64,000 nt of DNA from Streptomyces silvae (GTDB taxonomy: Bacteria; Actinomycetota; Actinomycetes; Streptomycetales; Streptomycetaceae): positions 1-64,000 of the forward strand of contig NZ_JAERUC010000143.1 of NCBI RefSeq assembly GCF_016745505.1. The letters are read 5' to 3'. This document shows, piece after piece, positions 8,033 through 16,388 of the stretch. The translations under genes were made by a program, and so were the position numbers. The number at the start of each line of letters is the position of its first letter. Within the stretch, counting starts at the first letter, position 1. The notes beneath the pieces are model-generated. The model did not search any database. It saw only the letters and a program-made list of their open reading frames with translations, and was not told the origin of the DNA.

Positions 8033-8701
8033 ATGCGCAGCCCCGCCCGCCTCGTGACCGGTACCGCCGCCGCGGCCCTCACCGCCGCCGCGCTCGGCCT
8101 CGCCATCCCGTCCGCGCACGCGGACAGCCTCGGCAGACCTGAGCTCACCGCCACGGCGGAGTGCGGGGCCGACGGCACGGCGGGCGGTGACGCGGCGGCC
8201 TTCTGCGACAGTGCCGGCACGGCGGCCGGTGACCTCGGCACGGCCGACGAGCTGGAGACCGGTGATCCGGGACCGGCCGACGGCACGCAATCGCTCGGCG
8301 GCCTGGATCTCGCCGAGGACCCGGCAGCGGTGACGGAGCCCGCCTGGCCGGACTCGGAGGCGCCGGAGGACGAGGCCGGGGCAGACACCGGGGACGAGGC
8401 CGGAACGCTCCGTCAGCCCGGCACCGGCACCGGTACGGACCCCGGCGCCCGCCCCGAGCCCCCGGGCGGGACCGCCCCCGGCACGGACCCCGGATCCGCG
8501 AAACCGCCCGTCCCCCCGGGGCACCGGCCCACGGCCTCCCCCAGCCCCAGCCGGCCCTCCGGGCACGTCGGGACGGGTGTGGGCGGCAGTGCCGCCCCGG
8601 ACACCGCACAACTCGCCGCCGGCGCCGGCCTCGTCGCCGCGGCAGCACTCAGCGGCGCCCTGCTCCTGCGCCGGCGCCGCACCGACGGCCCGCGTCACTG
8701 A
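8033..8701 (+). CDS. Secreted, C-terminally anchored protein, candidate substrate of the adjacent class F sortase
   Basis: A 222-residue protein with a signal peptide (MRSPARLVTGTAAAALTAAALGLA, cleavage likely after AHA), a long acidic region rich in Asp, Glu, Gly and Pro with no recognised domain, a hydrophobic segment (AAGAGLVAAAALSGALLL) and the basic tail RRRRTDGPRH. That is the layout of a sortase-anchored protein. Instead of LPXTG, the pentapeptide before the membrane segment is APDTA. Two cysteines near residues 44 and 57 could form a disulphide. CGGAGGA precedes the ATG. The sortase gene starts 23 bases downstream, so the two probably form an operon under the Crp-like box. Confidence 0.7.
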   Translation: MRSPARLVTGTAAAALTAAALGLAIPSAHADSLGRPELTATAECGADGTAGGDAAAFCDSAGTAAGDLGTADELETGDPGPADGTQSLGGLDLAEDPAAVTEPAWPDSEAPEDEAGADTGDEAGTLRQPGTGTGTDPGARPEPPGGTAPGTDPGSAKPPVPPGHRPTASPSPSRPSGHVGTGVGGSAAPDTAQLAAGAGLVAAAALSGALLLRRRRTDGPRH

Positions 8702-8724
8702 GGACGGCCGGCAAAGGACAGGAC

Positions 8725-9357
8725 GTGGACAGGACGGCACTGAGGGCCAGGGTCTGGCTGGTGGGCATCGCCGCCCTGTGCGGCGTGTGGCTGGTCCACA
8801 ACGGGGCGGCCCCCCGGACCGCCGCCCCCCAGCCGTCCACCGCCGAGGCCTTCGCGGCGGGCTCCGAGCCCCGGCCGGGCACCCGGGTCGCCGAGCCCCT
8901 GCGCCCCTCCGCACCGGTCAGGATCCGCATCCCCGGCATCGGCGTGGACGCGCCCATGACGGGTCTCGGGCTGGGCGCGGACGGCAGCCTCGACGCGCCG
9001 CCCGCGGAGAAGCCCAACCTCGCCGGCTGGTACGAGGACGGCACACCGCCGGGCGCCAAGGGCACCGCGATAGTGGCGGGCCACGTCGACAACGCGGAGG
9101 GGCCGGCCGTCTTCTACTCCCTCGGTTCGCTGAAGAAGGGGGCCGAGGTCGAGATCGACCGCGGGGACCGCACGACCGCCGTCTTCACGGTCGACGCGGT
9201 CGAGGTGTACGAGAACGACGACTTCCCGGACAAGCGGGTCTACGGCGCCACCGCGCACGCCTCGCTGCGGCTGATCACCTGCGGGGGCGGTTTCACCCGC
9301 GAGACGGGCTACCAGGGCAACGTGGTGGCGTACGCCCACCTCGCCGAGGTGCGCTGA
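8725..9357 (+). CDS. Class F sortase
   Basis: A 210-residue transpeptidase with an N-terminal membrane segment (ARVWLVGIAALCGVWLV) and an outer sortase domain from about residue 65 (VRIRIPGIGVDAPM). The catalytic histidine is in AIVAGHVDN, the cysteine in LRLITCGGGFTRETGYQGN, and the assisting arginine in that last segment. Lack of a C-terminal membrane segment and the short size point to class F, common in actinobacteria. Such enzymes join secreted proteins to the cell wall. The start is a GTG with AAAGGA upstream. Its immediate neighbour is the likely substrate. Confidence 0.88.
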   Translation: MDRTALRARVWLVGIAALCGVWLVHNGAAPRTAAPQPSTAEAFAAGSEPRPGTRVAEPLRPSAPVRIRIPGIGVDAPMTGLGLGADGSLDAPPAEKPNLAGWYEDGTPPGAKGTAIVAGHVDNAEGPAVFYSLGSLKKGAEVEIDRGDRTTAVFTVDAVEVYENDDFPDKRVYGATAHASLRLITCGGGFTRETGYQGNVVAYAHLAEVR

Positions 9358-9405
9358 CCGGGCGGCCCCGGCCTGAGCGGGACATCCCTGAGCCGCTCGC
9401 CCCGC

Positions 9406-10197
9406 TCAGGCCGTCCACTGGTCGAAGCCGAGCTTGGCCACCAGGGAGAACACCACGACCAGCAGCACCCCGCGGACGAAGTCGCTGCCCTTCCTGAGGG
9501 CCATCCGCGCCCCGAACATCCCGCCCGCCAGATTGAATACGGCCATCAGCGCGGCCAGCTGCCACAGGACGGTGCCCTGGTAGGCGAACATCGCCAGCGC
9601 CCCGCCGTTGGTGCAGACGTTCACGATCTTGGCGGTGGCGGAGGCGGTGACCAGGTCGAGGTGGAGCACGGCGGTCAGCGCCAGCACCAGGAAGGTGCCG
9701 GTGCCGGGCCCGAACAGCCCGTCGTAGAAGCCGATACCGCCACCGACCAGCACGATCGCGGTGACCGTACGGGCCCGGGTGACCTTCCGGTCCGTGCCGT
9801 CGCCGGCCGCCGCCGTCCCGAAGGACGGGCGCAGCATCACGAACGCGGCGACGGCCAGCAGCACCGCCATGATCACCGGGCGCAGGACGTCGCTGCTGAT
9901 GCCCGCGGCGAAGAAGGCCCCGGTCATCGATCCCGCGAGCGCCATGAGCCCGATCCGTACGGCGGTGCCCACCTGAACCGGCGCCTTGCGCACATAGGTG
10001 ACGGCGGCGCCCGAGGTGCCGACGATCGCGACGGCCTTGTTGGTCCCCAGGATGTGCGCGGCCGGGACGTGCGGGAGCCCGAGCAGCAGGGCGGGCAGGA
10101 GGAGCAGCCCGCCACCGCCCACCACGGCGTCGATCCAGCCGGCCGCGACGGCGGCCAGACAGAGCAGGACGAGGGTGGTCAGCGTGATCTCGGGCAT
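9406..10197 (-). CDS. TauE/SafE-family anion transporter
   Basis: About 263 residues with eight or so membrane segments. The repeated TauE/SafE motifs are visible as AGWIDAVVGGGGLLLLPALLLGLPHVPAAHILGTNKAV in the N-half and GGGIGFYDGLFGPGTGTFLVLALTAVLHLDLVTASATAKIVN in the C-half. The family exports or imports small anions such as sulfite, sulfoacetate or related compounds. The gene is divergent from nirB, which suggests a link to nitrite or sulfite handling, but this is inference. Start chosen at the ATG 10197; a codon 6 residues earlier is possible. Confidence 0.82.
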   Translation of the reverse strand: MPEITLTTLVLLCLAAVAAGWIDAVVGGGGLLLLPALLLGLPHVPAAHILGTNKAVAIVGTSGAAVTYVRKAPVQVGTAVRIGLMALAGSMTGAFFAAGISSDVLRPVIMAVLLAVAAFVMLRPSFGTAAAGDGTDRKVTRARTVTAIVLVGGGIGFYDGLFGPGTGTFLVLALTAVLHLDLVTASATAKIVNVCTNGGALAMFAYQGTVLWQLAALMAVFNLAGGMFGARMALRKGSDFVRGVLLVVVFSLVAKLGFDQWTA

Positions 10198-10284
10198 GTC
10201 CGCGACCTTAGGCAAGCAATAGGTGCCCAGTCCAACCAGTTGCCCGGGCCCTCACAGAGGGCGCCCGCGCGTGCTGAGCGCAAG

Positions 10285-10300
10285 GTTCCTCCCGGGAAAC
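10285..10300. promoter_or_regulatory. GlnR-like box upstream of nirB
   Basis: GTTCC-N6-GAAAC matches one a/b half of the Streptomyces GlnR consensus (gTnAC-N6-GaAAC). A GTAAC (10318-10322) follows 17 bases later, out of the standard spacing. nirB is a known GlnR target in S. coelicolor, which makes this site plausible, but the second half is poor. Confidence 0.4.
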
Positions 10301-10345
10301 AGGAGGGATCCGGTCGGGTAACACCCGCCGCGCACGCTCAAGGAC

Positions 10346-10525
10346 ATGAGGACACGGACGGAGAACGCGGCACGGGTGGTGGTGACCGGCGCCGGGACGG
10401 CGGGCGGGGTGCCGTCCGGCGGTCCTGCCGCCGTCGCCACCCTCGCCCGGACCCGGCAGGACGACGACGCCCTCCCCGCCGGTACGTCCCCGCTCCATCT
10501 GCTCACCAACGACGGAGGCTTCTGA
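10346..10525 (+). CDS. Possible 59-residue protein coupled to nirB
   Basis: A short frame starts at an ATG preceded by CAAGGAC and ends in TGATG, so its stop shares one base with the nirB ATG at 10525. The product opens with VVVTGAGTAGGVPSGG, a faint echo of the Rossmann glycine motif found at the start of NirB, followed by Ala/Asp-rich sequence. It could be a small leader protein that couples translation, a decayed 5' fragment, or simply untranslated leader. I recognise no family. Codon use is the same GC-rich type as its neighbours. Confidence 0.35.
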   Translation: MRTRTENAARVVVTGAGTAGGVPSGGPAAVATLARTRQDDDALPAGTSPLHLLTNDGGF

Positions 10526-13113
10526 TGCCGGTGTCCACTCCCCCGACCGCCCCCACCGCAGGCGTGCCGACGATCGTGGTCGTCGGGCACGGCATGGTCG
10601 GACAGCGTTTCCTGGAAGCGCTCGCCGACCGCGGGCTGACCGCCGCCGCGGGCACCGCCAGGGTCGTCGTGCTCTGCGAGGAGCCCCGCCCCGCCTACGA
10701 CCGGGTGCAGCTGACCTCGTACTTCTCCGGGAGGACGCCCGAGGACCTCTCGCTCGTCGAGCCGGACTTCATGGAGCGCCACGGCATCGAGCTGCGCGTC
10801 GGCGACCCGGCGGAGAGCGTCGACCGTGAGGCGCGCACCGTCACCGCGCGCTCCGGGGAGACCTTCACCTACGACACGCTGGTGCTGGCCACCGGCTCGT
10901 ACCCGTTCGTCCCGCCCGTCCCCGGCAAGGACGCCGAGGGCTGCTTCGTCTACCGCACCATCGAGGACCTCCTCGCGATCGAGGAGTACGCGAGGACCGC
11001 GACGACCGGTGCGGTCGTCGGCGGCGGGCTCCTCGGCCTGGAGGCGGCGGGCGCGCTGAAGGGCCTCGGGCTCGACACGCACGTCGTGGAGTTCGCGCCC
11101 CGGCTGATGCCCGTCCAGGTCGACGAGGGCGGCGGCGCGGCGCTGCTGCGCACCATCGAGAACATGGGCCTCACCGTCCACACGGGTGTCGGCACCCAGG
11201 AGGTCACGGCGGGCGAGGACGGCCGGGTCGACGGCATGGCCCTGTCCGACGGTTCCTCGCTGGAGACCGATCTCGTGGTCTTCTCCGCCGGCGTACGCCC
11301 CCGGGACCAGCTGGCCCGCGACTGCGGTCTGGCGGTCGGCCCGCGCGGCGGCATCATCGTCGACGAGGAGTGCCGCACCTCCGACAGCGCCGTCTTCGCG
11401 ATCGGCGAGTGCGCGCTGGCCTCGGACGGCCGGGTCTACGGGCTGGTGGCGCCGGGGTACGAGATGGCGCTGGCGGTCGCCGAGGTGATCGCGGGCAACG
11501 CGGCCTCCTTCACCGGCGCCGACCTCTCGACGAAGCTGAAGCTGCTCGGGGTGGACGTCGCCTCCTTCGGTGACGCGCACGGCGCGGCCGAGGGCTGCCT
11601 CGACGTCGTCTACGCGGACTCCCGCTCCGGCGTCTACAAGAAGCTGGTGATCGGCCGGGACGGCACCCTGCTCGGCGGGGTCCTGGTCGGTGACGCCGAC
11701 CAGTACGGCACGCTGCGGCCGATGACCGGCACGGTGCTCCCCGTCGCCCCGGAGCAGCTGGTGCTGCCGGCCGGCGCGGGCGGCCCGGTCACCCTCGGTC
11801 CGTCCTCCCTGCCCGACGAGGCCGTGATCTGCTCCTGCCACAACGTCACCAAGGGCGCGATCTGCGAGCACACCACGCTCCCCGAGGTGAAGAAGTGCAC
11901 CAAGGCCGGTACGGGCTGCGGGAGTTGCGTCAAGGTCATCGGCCAGCTGCTGCCGCAGCCCGAGGACCAGGGGCTGTGCGGCTGCTTCGCGTACACCCGC
12001 AGCGAGCTGTACGAGATCGTCCGCACCCTGGGGATCACCTCGTACGCGGAGCTGCTGGACTCGCACGGCCGTGAGGCGGCGCGCGGCGGCGACGGCTGCG
12101 AGGTCTGCAAGCCGACGGTCGGCTCGGTCATCGCCTCGCTGGCCCCGACGGTCGGCGCGAGCGGTTACGTCCTGGACGGCGAGCAGGCGGCCCTCCAGGA
12201 CACCAACGACCACTTCCTGGCCAACCTCCAGCGCAACGGCTCGTACTCGATCGTGCCGCGCATCCCCGGCGGTGAGATCACCCCGGAGAAGCTGATCGTG
12301 ATCGGCGAGGTGGCCCGGGACTTCGGTCTCTACACGAAGATCACCGGCGGTCAGCGCATCGACCTGTTCGGCGCCCGCGTCGACCAGCTGCCGCTGATCT
12401 GGACGCGCCTGGTGGACGCCGGCTTCGAGTCCGGTCACGCGTACGGGAAGTCGCTGCGCACGGTCAAGTCCTGTGTGGGGCAGACCTGGTGCCGCTACGG
12501 CGTGCAGGACTCGGTGAGGATGGCGATCGACCTGGAGCTGCGCTACCGGGGGCTGCGTTCGCCGCACAAGCTGAAGTCGGCGGTCTCGGGCTGCGCCCGG
12601 GAGTGCGCCGAGGCCCGCGGCAAGGACTTCGGGATCATCGCCACGGCGCAGGGCTGGAACCTCTACGTCGGCGGCAACGGCGGCGCCACCCCGCGCCACG
12701 CGGACCTGCTGGCGCAGGACCTCTCCGACGCCGAACTGGTCCGGCTCATCGACCGGTTCCTGATGTTCTACATCCGCACCGCGGACCGTCTGGAGCGCAC
12801 CTCGACCTGGCTGGACCGGATCGAGGGCGGCCTGGACCACGTACGCGACGTGGTCGTCCACGACTCGCTGGGCCTCTGCGACGAGCTGGAGCGGCTGATG
12901 GCCGACCATGTCGCGGGCTACCGCGACGAGTGGGCCGAGACCATCAACGACCCGGAGCGGCTGCGGCGCTTCGTCACCTTCGTCAACGCCCCCGACGCAC
13001 CCGACCCGTCCGTCAAGTTCGTCCCCGAGCGCGACCAGGTCAAGCCCGACCTCGACATCCTCGCGGGCCCGGTGCTCGCCGTCCGTACTCTCGAAGGGAC
13101 CTCTTCCCGATGA
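10525..13113 (+). CDS. nirB: NAD(P)H-dependent assimilatory nitrite reductase, large subunit
   Basis: An 862-residue enzyme that reduces nitrite to ammonium with NAD(P)H through FAD, an Fe-S cluster and siroheme. The FAD motif is VVVGHGMVGQRFLEAL near residue 15, the NADH motif GAVVGGGLLGLEAAGALK near 165. Bfd-like Cys motifs follow (CSCHN and CTKAGTGCGSCVKV, then CGCF and CEVC). The siroheme/4Fe-4S site is CVGQTWCRYG plus SGCARECAEA in the last third. Length is normal. The start ATG has GGAGG upstream and overlaps the stop of the small upstream frame. The gene overlaps nirD by 4 bases. Regulation by GlnR and nitrate availability is expected. Confidence 0.96.
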   Translation: MPVSTPPTAPTAGVPTIVVVGHGMVGQRFLEALADRGLTAAAGTARVVVLCEEPRPAYDRVQLTSYFSGRTPEDLSLVEPDFMERHGIELRVGDPAESVDREARTVTARSGETFTYDTLVLATGSYPFVPPVPGKDAEGCFVYRTIEDLLAIEEYARTATTGAVVGGGLLGLEAAGALKGLGLDTHVVEFAPRLMPVQVDEGGGAALLRTIENMGLTVHTGVGTQEVTAGEDGRVDGMALSDGSSLETDLVVFSAGVRPRDQLARDCGLAVGPRGGIIVDEECRTSDSAVFAIGECALASDGRVYGLVAPGYEMALAVAEVIAGNAASFTGADLSTKLKLLGVDVASFGDAHGAAEGCLDVVYADSRSGVYKKLVIGRDGTLLGGVLVGDADQYGTLRPMTGTVLPVAPEQLVLPAGAGGPVTLGPSSLPDEAVICSCHNVTKGAICEHTTLPEVKKCTKAGTGCGSCVKVIGQLLPQPEDQGLCGCFAYTRSELYEIVRTLGITSYAELLDSHGREAARGGDGCEVCKPTVGSVIASLAPTVGASGYVLDGEQAALQDTNDHFLANLQRNGSYSIVPRIPGGEITPEKLIVIGEVARDFGLYTKITGGQRIDLFGARVDQLPLIWTRLVDAGFESGHAYGKSLRTVKSCVGQTWCRYGVQDSVRMAIDLELRYRGLRSPHKLKSAVSGCARECAEARGKDFGIIATAQGWNLYVGGNGGATPRHADLLAQDLSDAELVRLIDRFLMFYIRTADRLERTSTWLDRIEGGLDHVRDVVVHDSLGLCDELERLMADHVAGYRDEWAETINDPERLRRFVTFVNAPDAPDPSVKFVPERDQVKPDLDILAGPVLAVRTLEGTSSR

Positions 13114-13469
13114 CGACCCAGACCGTGGAAACGGCACAGGACACCCGGACGATCCAGCTCGCGGACGGGGACGGCTGGCTCACCGTCTGCGACCGTGCGC
13201 TGCTGACCCCCGGGCGCGGTGTGGCGGCGCTCCTCCCGGACGGCCGGCAGGTCGCGCTCTTCGTGGACCGGGCGGGGCGGGCGTACGCGATCGACAACCG
13301 CGACCCGTTCACCGGGGCGTACGTCCTCTCCCGGGGCCTGGTCGGTTCCGCCGGGGGACGGCCGTTCGTCGCGTCGCCGCTGCTGAAGCAGCGCTTCGAC
13401 CTGGAGACGGGCGCCTGCCTGGACGACGACGACGTCACCGTGCCGGTCTTCCGGGTCCGCGGGGACTGA
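13110..13469 (+). CDS. nirD: Nitrite reductase small subunit
   Basis: A 119-residue Rieske-fold subunit that assembles with NirB. The fold is recognisable (WLTVCDRALLTPGRGVAALLPDGRQVALFV, AYAIDNRDPFTGAYVLSRGLVG, KQRFDLETGACL), but the Cys-His ligand pairs of true Rieske proteins are absent, as is normal for NirD. The start ATG overlaps the nirB stop (ATGA), so translation is coupled. Confidence 0.93.
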   Translation: MTTQTVETAQDTRTIQLADGDGWLTVCDRALLTPGRGVAALLPDGRQVALFVDRAGRAYAIDNRDPFTGAYVLSRGLVGSAGGRPFVASPLLKQRFDLETGACLDDDDVTVPVFRVRGD

Positions 13470-13478
13470 CTCCGGTCC

Positions 13479-13522
13479 GTTCACCGGCTGTTGCCGCTCC
13501 GTCAACCGCCCGCCTCTACTGT
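13479..13522 (+). promoter_or_regulatory. PHO box with three 11-bp direct-repeat units and a -10 element
   Basis: GTTCACC (13479), GTTGCCG (13490) and GTCAACC (13501) start exactly 11 bases apart, the period of PhoP direct-repeat units in Streptomyces. The first unit matches the GTTCACC core fully. A -10-like TACTGT (13517-13522) follows, with the last unit in the place of a -35. The target would be the PhoX-like gene at 13586. Confidence 0.75.
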
Positions 13523-13585
13523 CCTGACGTTCGACCCGCCGGGCCGACCGGACCGGCGGGCCCTCACGTCACCCGTGGAGTGATC

Positions 13586-14752
13586 GTGGAACGTCGGACC
13601 TTCTTGCGCACAGCGGTGATCGGCAGCTCGGCGGCGGCCTTCGGCGGCACCCTGTGGCGGGGTGCCGCCCTCGCCGACCCGGCCCAGCCGGCCGCGGGCC
13701 CCTACGGTGCGCTGCAGGCGGCGAACAGCAACGGCATCCTGCTGCCGAGCGGCTTCACCAGCAGGATCATCGCCCGCTCCGGGCAGACCGTCCCGGGCAC
13801 CTCGTACACCTGGCACAGCGCCCCGGACGGCGGTGCCACCTTCACCGACGGCGGCGGCTGGATCTACGTCTCCAACGCGGAGGTGTCGGCGAGCAGCGGC
13901 GGCGGGGCGAGCGCGGTGCGCTTCAACTCCTCGGGGACCGTCACCTCGGCGTACCGGATCCTGTCCGGCACGAACACCAACTGCGCGGGCGGGCGGACCC
14001 CGTGGAACACCTGGCTGTCCTGCGAGGAGGTCACCCGGGGCTTCGTGTACGAGACCGACCCGTGGGGGGTGAACGCCGCCGTGCAGCGCCCCGCGATGGG
14101 CCGGTTCAAGCACGAGGCGGCGGCCGCGGATCCCGACCACGGCTACGTCTATCTGACCGAGGACGAGACGGACGGCCGCTTCTACCGCTTCCGCCCCACC
14201 ACCTGGGGCAATCTGTCGTCCGGCACGCTCCAGGTGCTGGTGGCGGGCACCGGCACCTCGGGCCCGGTGACCTGGACGACCGTCCCCGACCCGGACGGAT
14301 CGCCCACCCAGACCCGCTACCAGGTCTCCGGCGCCAAGGTGTTCAACGGCGGCGAGGGCTGCTTCTACGCGGCGGGGACCTGCTGGTTCACCACCAAGGG
14401 CGACAACCGGGTGTGGGCGTACGACGCGAACGCCTCGTCCCTCTCGCTGGTCTACGACGACTCGCTCGTCACCGGCGGCGCCGCCCCGCTCACCGGCGTC
14501 GACAACGTCACCCGCGCCGCCTCCGGTGACCTGTACGTCGCGGAGGACGGCGGGAACATGGAGATCTGCCTGATCACTCCGGACGACACCGTCGCCCCGT
14601 TCCTGCGGATCAGCGGACAGTCCGGCTCGGAGATCACCGGTCCGGCGTTCTCCCCGGACGGCAGGCGGCTCTACTTCTCCTCGCAGCGCGGGACGAGCGG
14701 CAGCTCGTCCGGCGGCATCACCTACGAGGTCACGGGGCCCTTCCGCTCCTGA
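13586..14752 (+). CDS. Tat-exported PhoX/DUF839 family protein, probable phosphatase
   Basis: A 388-residue protein. The start VERRTFLRTAVIGSSAAAFGG is a twin-arginine signal (RRTFL), with likely cleavage after ALA. The body is a DUF839 beta-propeller: WIYVSNAE, NCAGGRTPWNTWLSCEE, GRFKHEAAAADPDHGYVYLTEDE, GGEGCFY and GDLYVAEDGGNMEI supply the Cys, Glu and Asp residues that bind Ca and Fe in PhoX. It is shorter than classic PhoX (about 600 residues), so substrate range may differ. The GTG start has GGAG upstream. The PHO box ahead of it supports a role in freeing phosphate outside the cell. Confidence 0.82.
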   Translation: MERRTFLRTAVIGSSAAAFGGTLWRGAALADPAQPAAGPYGALQAANSNGILLPSGFTSRIIARSGQTVPGTSYTWHSAPDGGATFTDGGGWIYVSNAEVSASSGGGASAVRFNSSGTVTSAYRILSGTNTNCAGGRTPWNTWLSCEEVTRGFVYETDPWGVNAAVQRPAMGRFKHEAAAADPDHGYVYLTEDETDGRFYRFRPTTWGNLSSGTLQVLVAGTGTSGPVTWTTVPDPDGSPTQTRYQVSGAKVFNGGEGCFYAAGTCWFTTKGDNRVWAYDANASSLSLVYDDSLVTGGAAPLTGVDNVTRAASGDLYVAEDGGNMEICLITPDDTVAPFLRISGQSGSEITGPAFSPDGRRLYFSSQRGTSGSSSGGITYEVTGPFRS

Positions 14753-14755
14753 CCC

Positions 14756-14787
14756 GCCCCCGCAGGTCAGCGGTCGCGGGGGCTTTT
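14756..14787 (+). terminator. Terminator of the PhoX-like gene
   Basis: GCCCCCGC (14756-14763) pairs with GCGGGGGC (14776-14783) and is followed by TTTT. It begins 4 bases after the stop codon. Confidence 0.8.
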
Positions 14788-14806
14788 GCCCCTGACCACC
14801 CCGCAC

Positions 14807-14842
14807 GGCAGTGGTCGCGGCGCCGGCTCCGCGACCACTGCC
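14807..14842. terminator. Second hairpin between convergent genes
   Basis: A perfect 14-bp stem (14807-14820 with 14829-14842) and an 8-base loop lie 9 bases beyond the stop of the minus-strand VOC gene. It probably ends that transcript. Confidence 0.7.
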
Positions 14843-14851
14843 CGCCGGGTG

Positions 14852-15268
14852 TCAGGCCTGGCCCTCGACGGCAGCCGGGTCCATCCAGACGACCTCCCAG
14901 ATGTGGCCGTCCGGGTCCTGGAACGAGCGGCCGTACATGAAGCCCTCGTCCATCGGGTCGTTGGCGGGCGAGCCGCCGTTGGCGAGCGCGGCGTCGGCCA
15001 TCTCGTCGACCTTCTCGCGGCTCTCCGCGCTCAGGGCGATGAGGACCTCGGTCGTCGCCGAGGCGTCCGCGATCTCCTTCTTGGTGAAGTCCTTGAAGCG
15101 CGGCTCGCTGATCAGCATGGCGAAGATCGTGTCGCTGATGACCAGACAGGCCGTCGAGTCGTCGCTGAACTGCGGGTTGAAGCCGTAGCCGAGCTTCGCG
15201 AAGAAGTTCTTCGTCGTGCCGAGGTCCTTGACCGGCAGGTTCACGAAGATCATCTGGGGCTGGGTCAT
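14852..15268 (-). CDS. VOC (glyoxalase/extradiol dioxygenase fold) family protein
   Basis: A 138-residue single VOC domain with two beta-alpha-beta-beta-beta modules: MIFVNLPVKDLGTTKNFFAKLGYGFNPQF at the start and GRSFQDPDGHIWEVVWMD at the end. In this subgroup the conserved end motif DPDGHxWE holds a possible metal-binding glutamate. Members include antibiotic-binding and lyase proteins, but this subgroup has no proven function. The start is the ATG at 15268. It is monocistronic, facing the PhoX-like gene. Confidence 0.8.
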   Translation of the reverse strand: MTQPQMIFVNLPVKDLGTTKNFFAKLGYGFNPQFSDDSTACLVISDTIFAMLISEPRFKDFTKKEIADASATTEVLIALSAESREKVDEMADAALANGGSPANDPMDEGFMYGRSFQDPDGHIWEVVWMDPAAVEGQA

Positions 15269-15386
15269 GATGGTTCCCACTCTTCCGTCCGGCACTCTGC
15301 GGTGCTCCCGCGCGCTCCGTACGAGCGCTTACAAGAGGTAGACCCGGGCGGCGCGGAGAACTCATCGCTCCGGCGGCAGCGGCTTC

Positions 15387-16388
15387 TCACGGCACGGCGA
15401 GCGGGGCTCCGCCCCTGAGCAGCGCGGCGCCCAGCGGGGTGAGGGTGTGCAGGACCGAGCTGCCGTGGCGCAGGGTGCGGACCAGGCCGGCCTCGCGGAG
15501 CACACAGGCGTGCTGGCTCGCCGAGGCCAGCGAGACCCCGGTCCTGCGGGCCAGTTCGCTCGTCGTACAGCCGTTGCCTATGGACCGCAGCACCGCCGAG
15601 CGGGTGTGGCCCACGAGCCGGCCGAGCCAGGGGCCGGGCTCGGCGGAGGCCGGGGCGCCGGGGTGGGTGACCGGGTAGACCAGGACCGGCGGCAGGCCGG
15701 GGTCGCGGTAGACGACGGGGGTGCCCCGGCAGAAGAACGACGGCTGGAGCAGCAGCCCCCGCCCGTCCAGGCGCAGCTCACGGTCGACGGGGTAGTCCGC
15801 CTCCAGGACGGGGGCCCGCCAGCGGATCATCGGCGGCAGGGTCGCCAGGAGTTCGTCCGCGCCGCCGTCCAGCAGGGCGCGGCCCCGGAGCGCCCGGTCG
15901 GCCTCGACGCTCGCCCGGATGTGCGGCCAGTACGGCTCGACCGCGGCGCGGTGGTAGGCGCGCAGGGTGGAGATGAGCCGGCCCAACGGCTCCGTACGTC
16001 CCTCGGCCAGCACCTCGGGCAGGGAACCCGGCGTGTGGCGCCGCCCGGCGGCGCCCTGTCCCGTCAGCAGCGCGAGCTCACCCCGGATGCGGTCCGTGGG
16101 GGTGTCGCGCAGCACCTCGATCCCGGCGTCCAGCCCGAGCGGCTCGGCGCCTTCCCCCGCGGGCGTCAGGAAGTCGGGGAAATAGCCGCGGGGCGGAACG
16201 ACCGCGGACAGCAGACGCGCTTCACCATTCAGGCGCGTACGGGATTCCTTCCGCCATTTACCGAACACCGTGGAACCACGCCGGTCTCTCAACCGGTGAA
16301 AACTGAGAATGGTCTCCCACATCGCGTCCGGCCTCGTGGCCATCCGCACGCGCGAAAGGTCCACCCCGGACACATGGATACGCAGCAC
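15387..16388 (-). CDS. ArsR-like winged-helix transcriptional regulator (DUF5937 type)
   Basis: About 333 residues. The C-terminal 100 residues contain an ArsR-type winged helix: TTSELARRTGVSLASASQHACVLREAGLVRTLRHGSSVLHTLT. The N-terminal two thirds (VLRIHVSGVDLSRVRMATRPDAMWETILS onward) is the conserved DUF5937-like domain found in many Streptomyces regulators, with no known ligand. There are no clustered metal-binding cysteines, so a metal sensor is unlikely. The GTG at 16388 is chosen because family members begin at this LRIH strand and AGGTGGGGG lies upstream. Confidence 0.75.
   Translation of the reverse strand: MLRIHVSGVDLSRVRMATRPDAMWETILSFHRLRDRRGSTVFGKWRKESRTRLNGEARLLSAVVPPRGYFPDFLTPAGEGAEPLGLDAGIEVLRDTPTDRIRGELALLTGQGAAGRRHTPGSLPEVLAEGRTEPLGRLISTLRAYHRAAVEPYWPHIRASVEADRALRGRALLDGGADELLATLPPMIRWRAPVLEADYPVDRELRLDGRGLLLQPSFFCRGTPVVYRDPGLPPVLVYPVTHPGAPASAEPGPWLGRLVGHTRSAVLRSIGNGCTTSELARRTGVSLASASQHACVLREAGLVRTLRHGSSVLHTLTPLGAALLRGGAPLAVP

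Noticed and set aside
9661..10524. In-frame 288-codon extension upstream of nirB
   Set aside because: It runs antisense through the TauE/SafE gene and lacks NirB similarity; the GGAGG-preceded ATG at 10525 is the normal start.
10252..13137. 961-codon frame antisense to nirB
   Set aside because: No motif; nirB is certain on the other strand.
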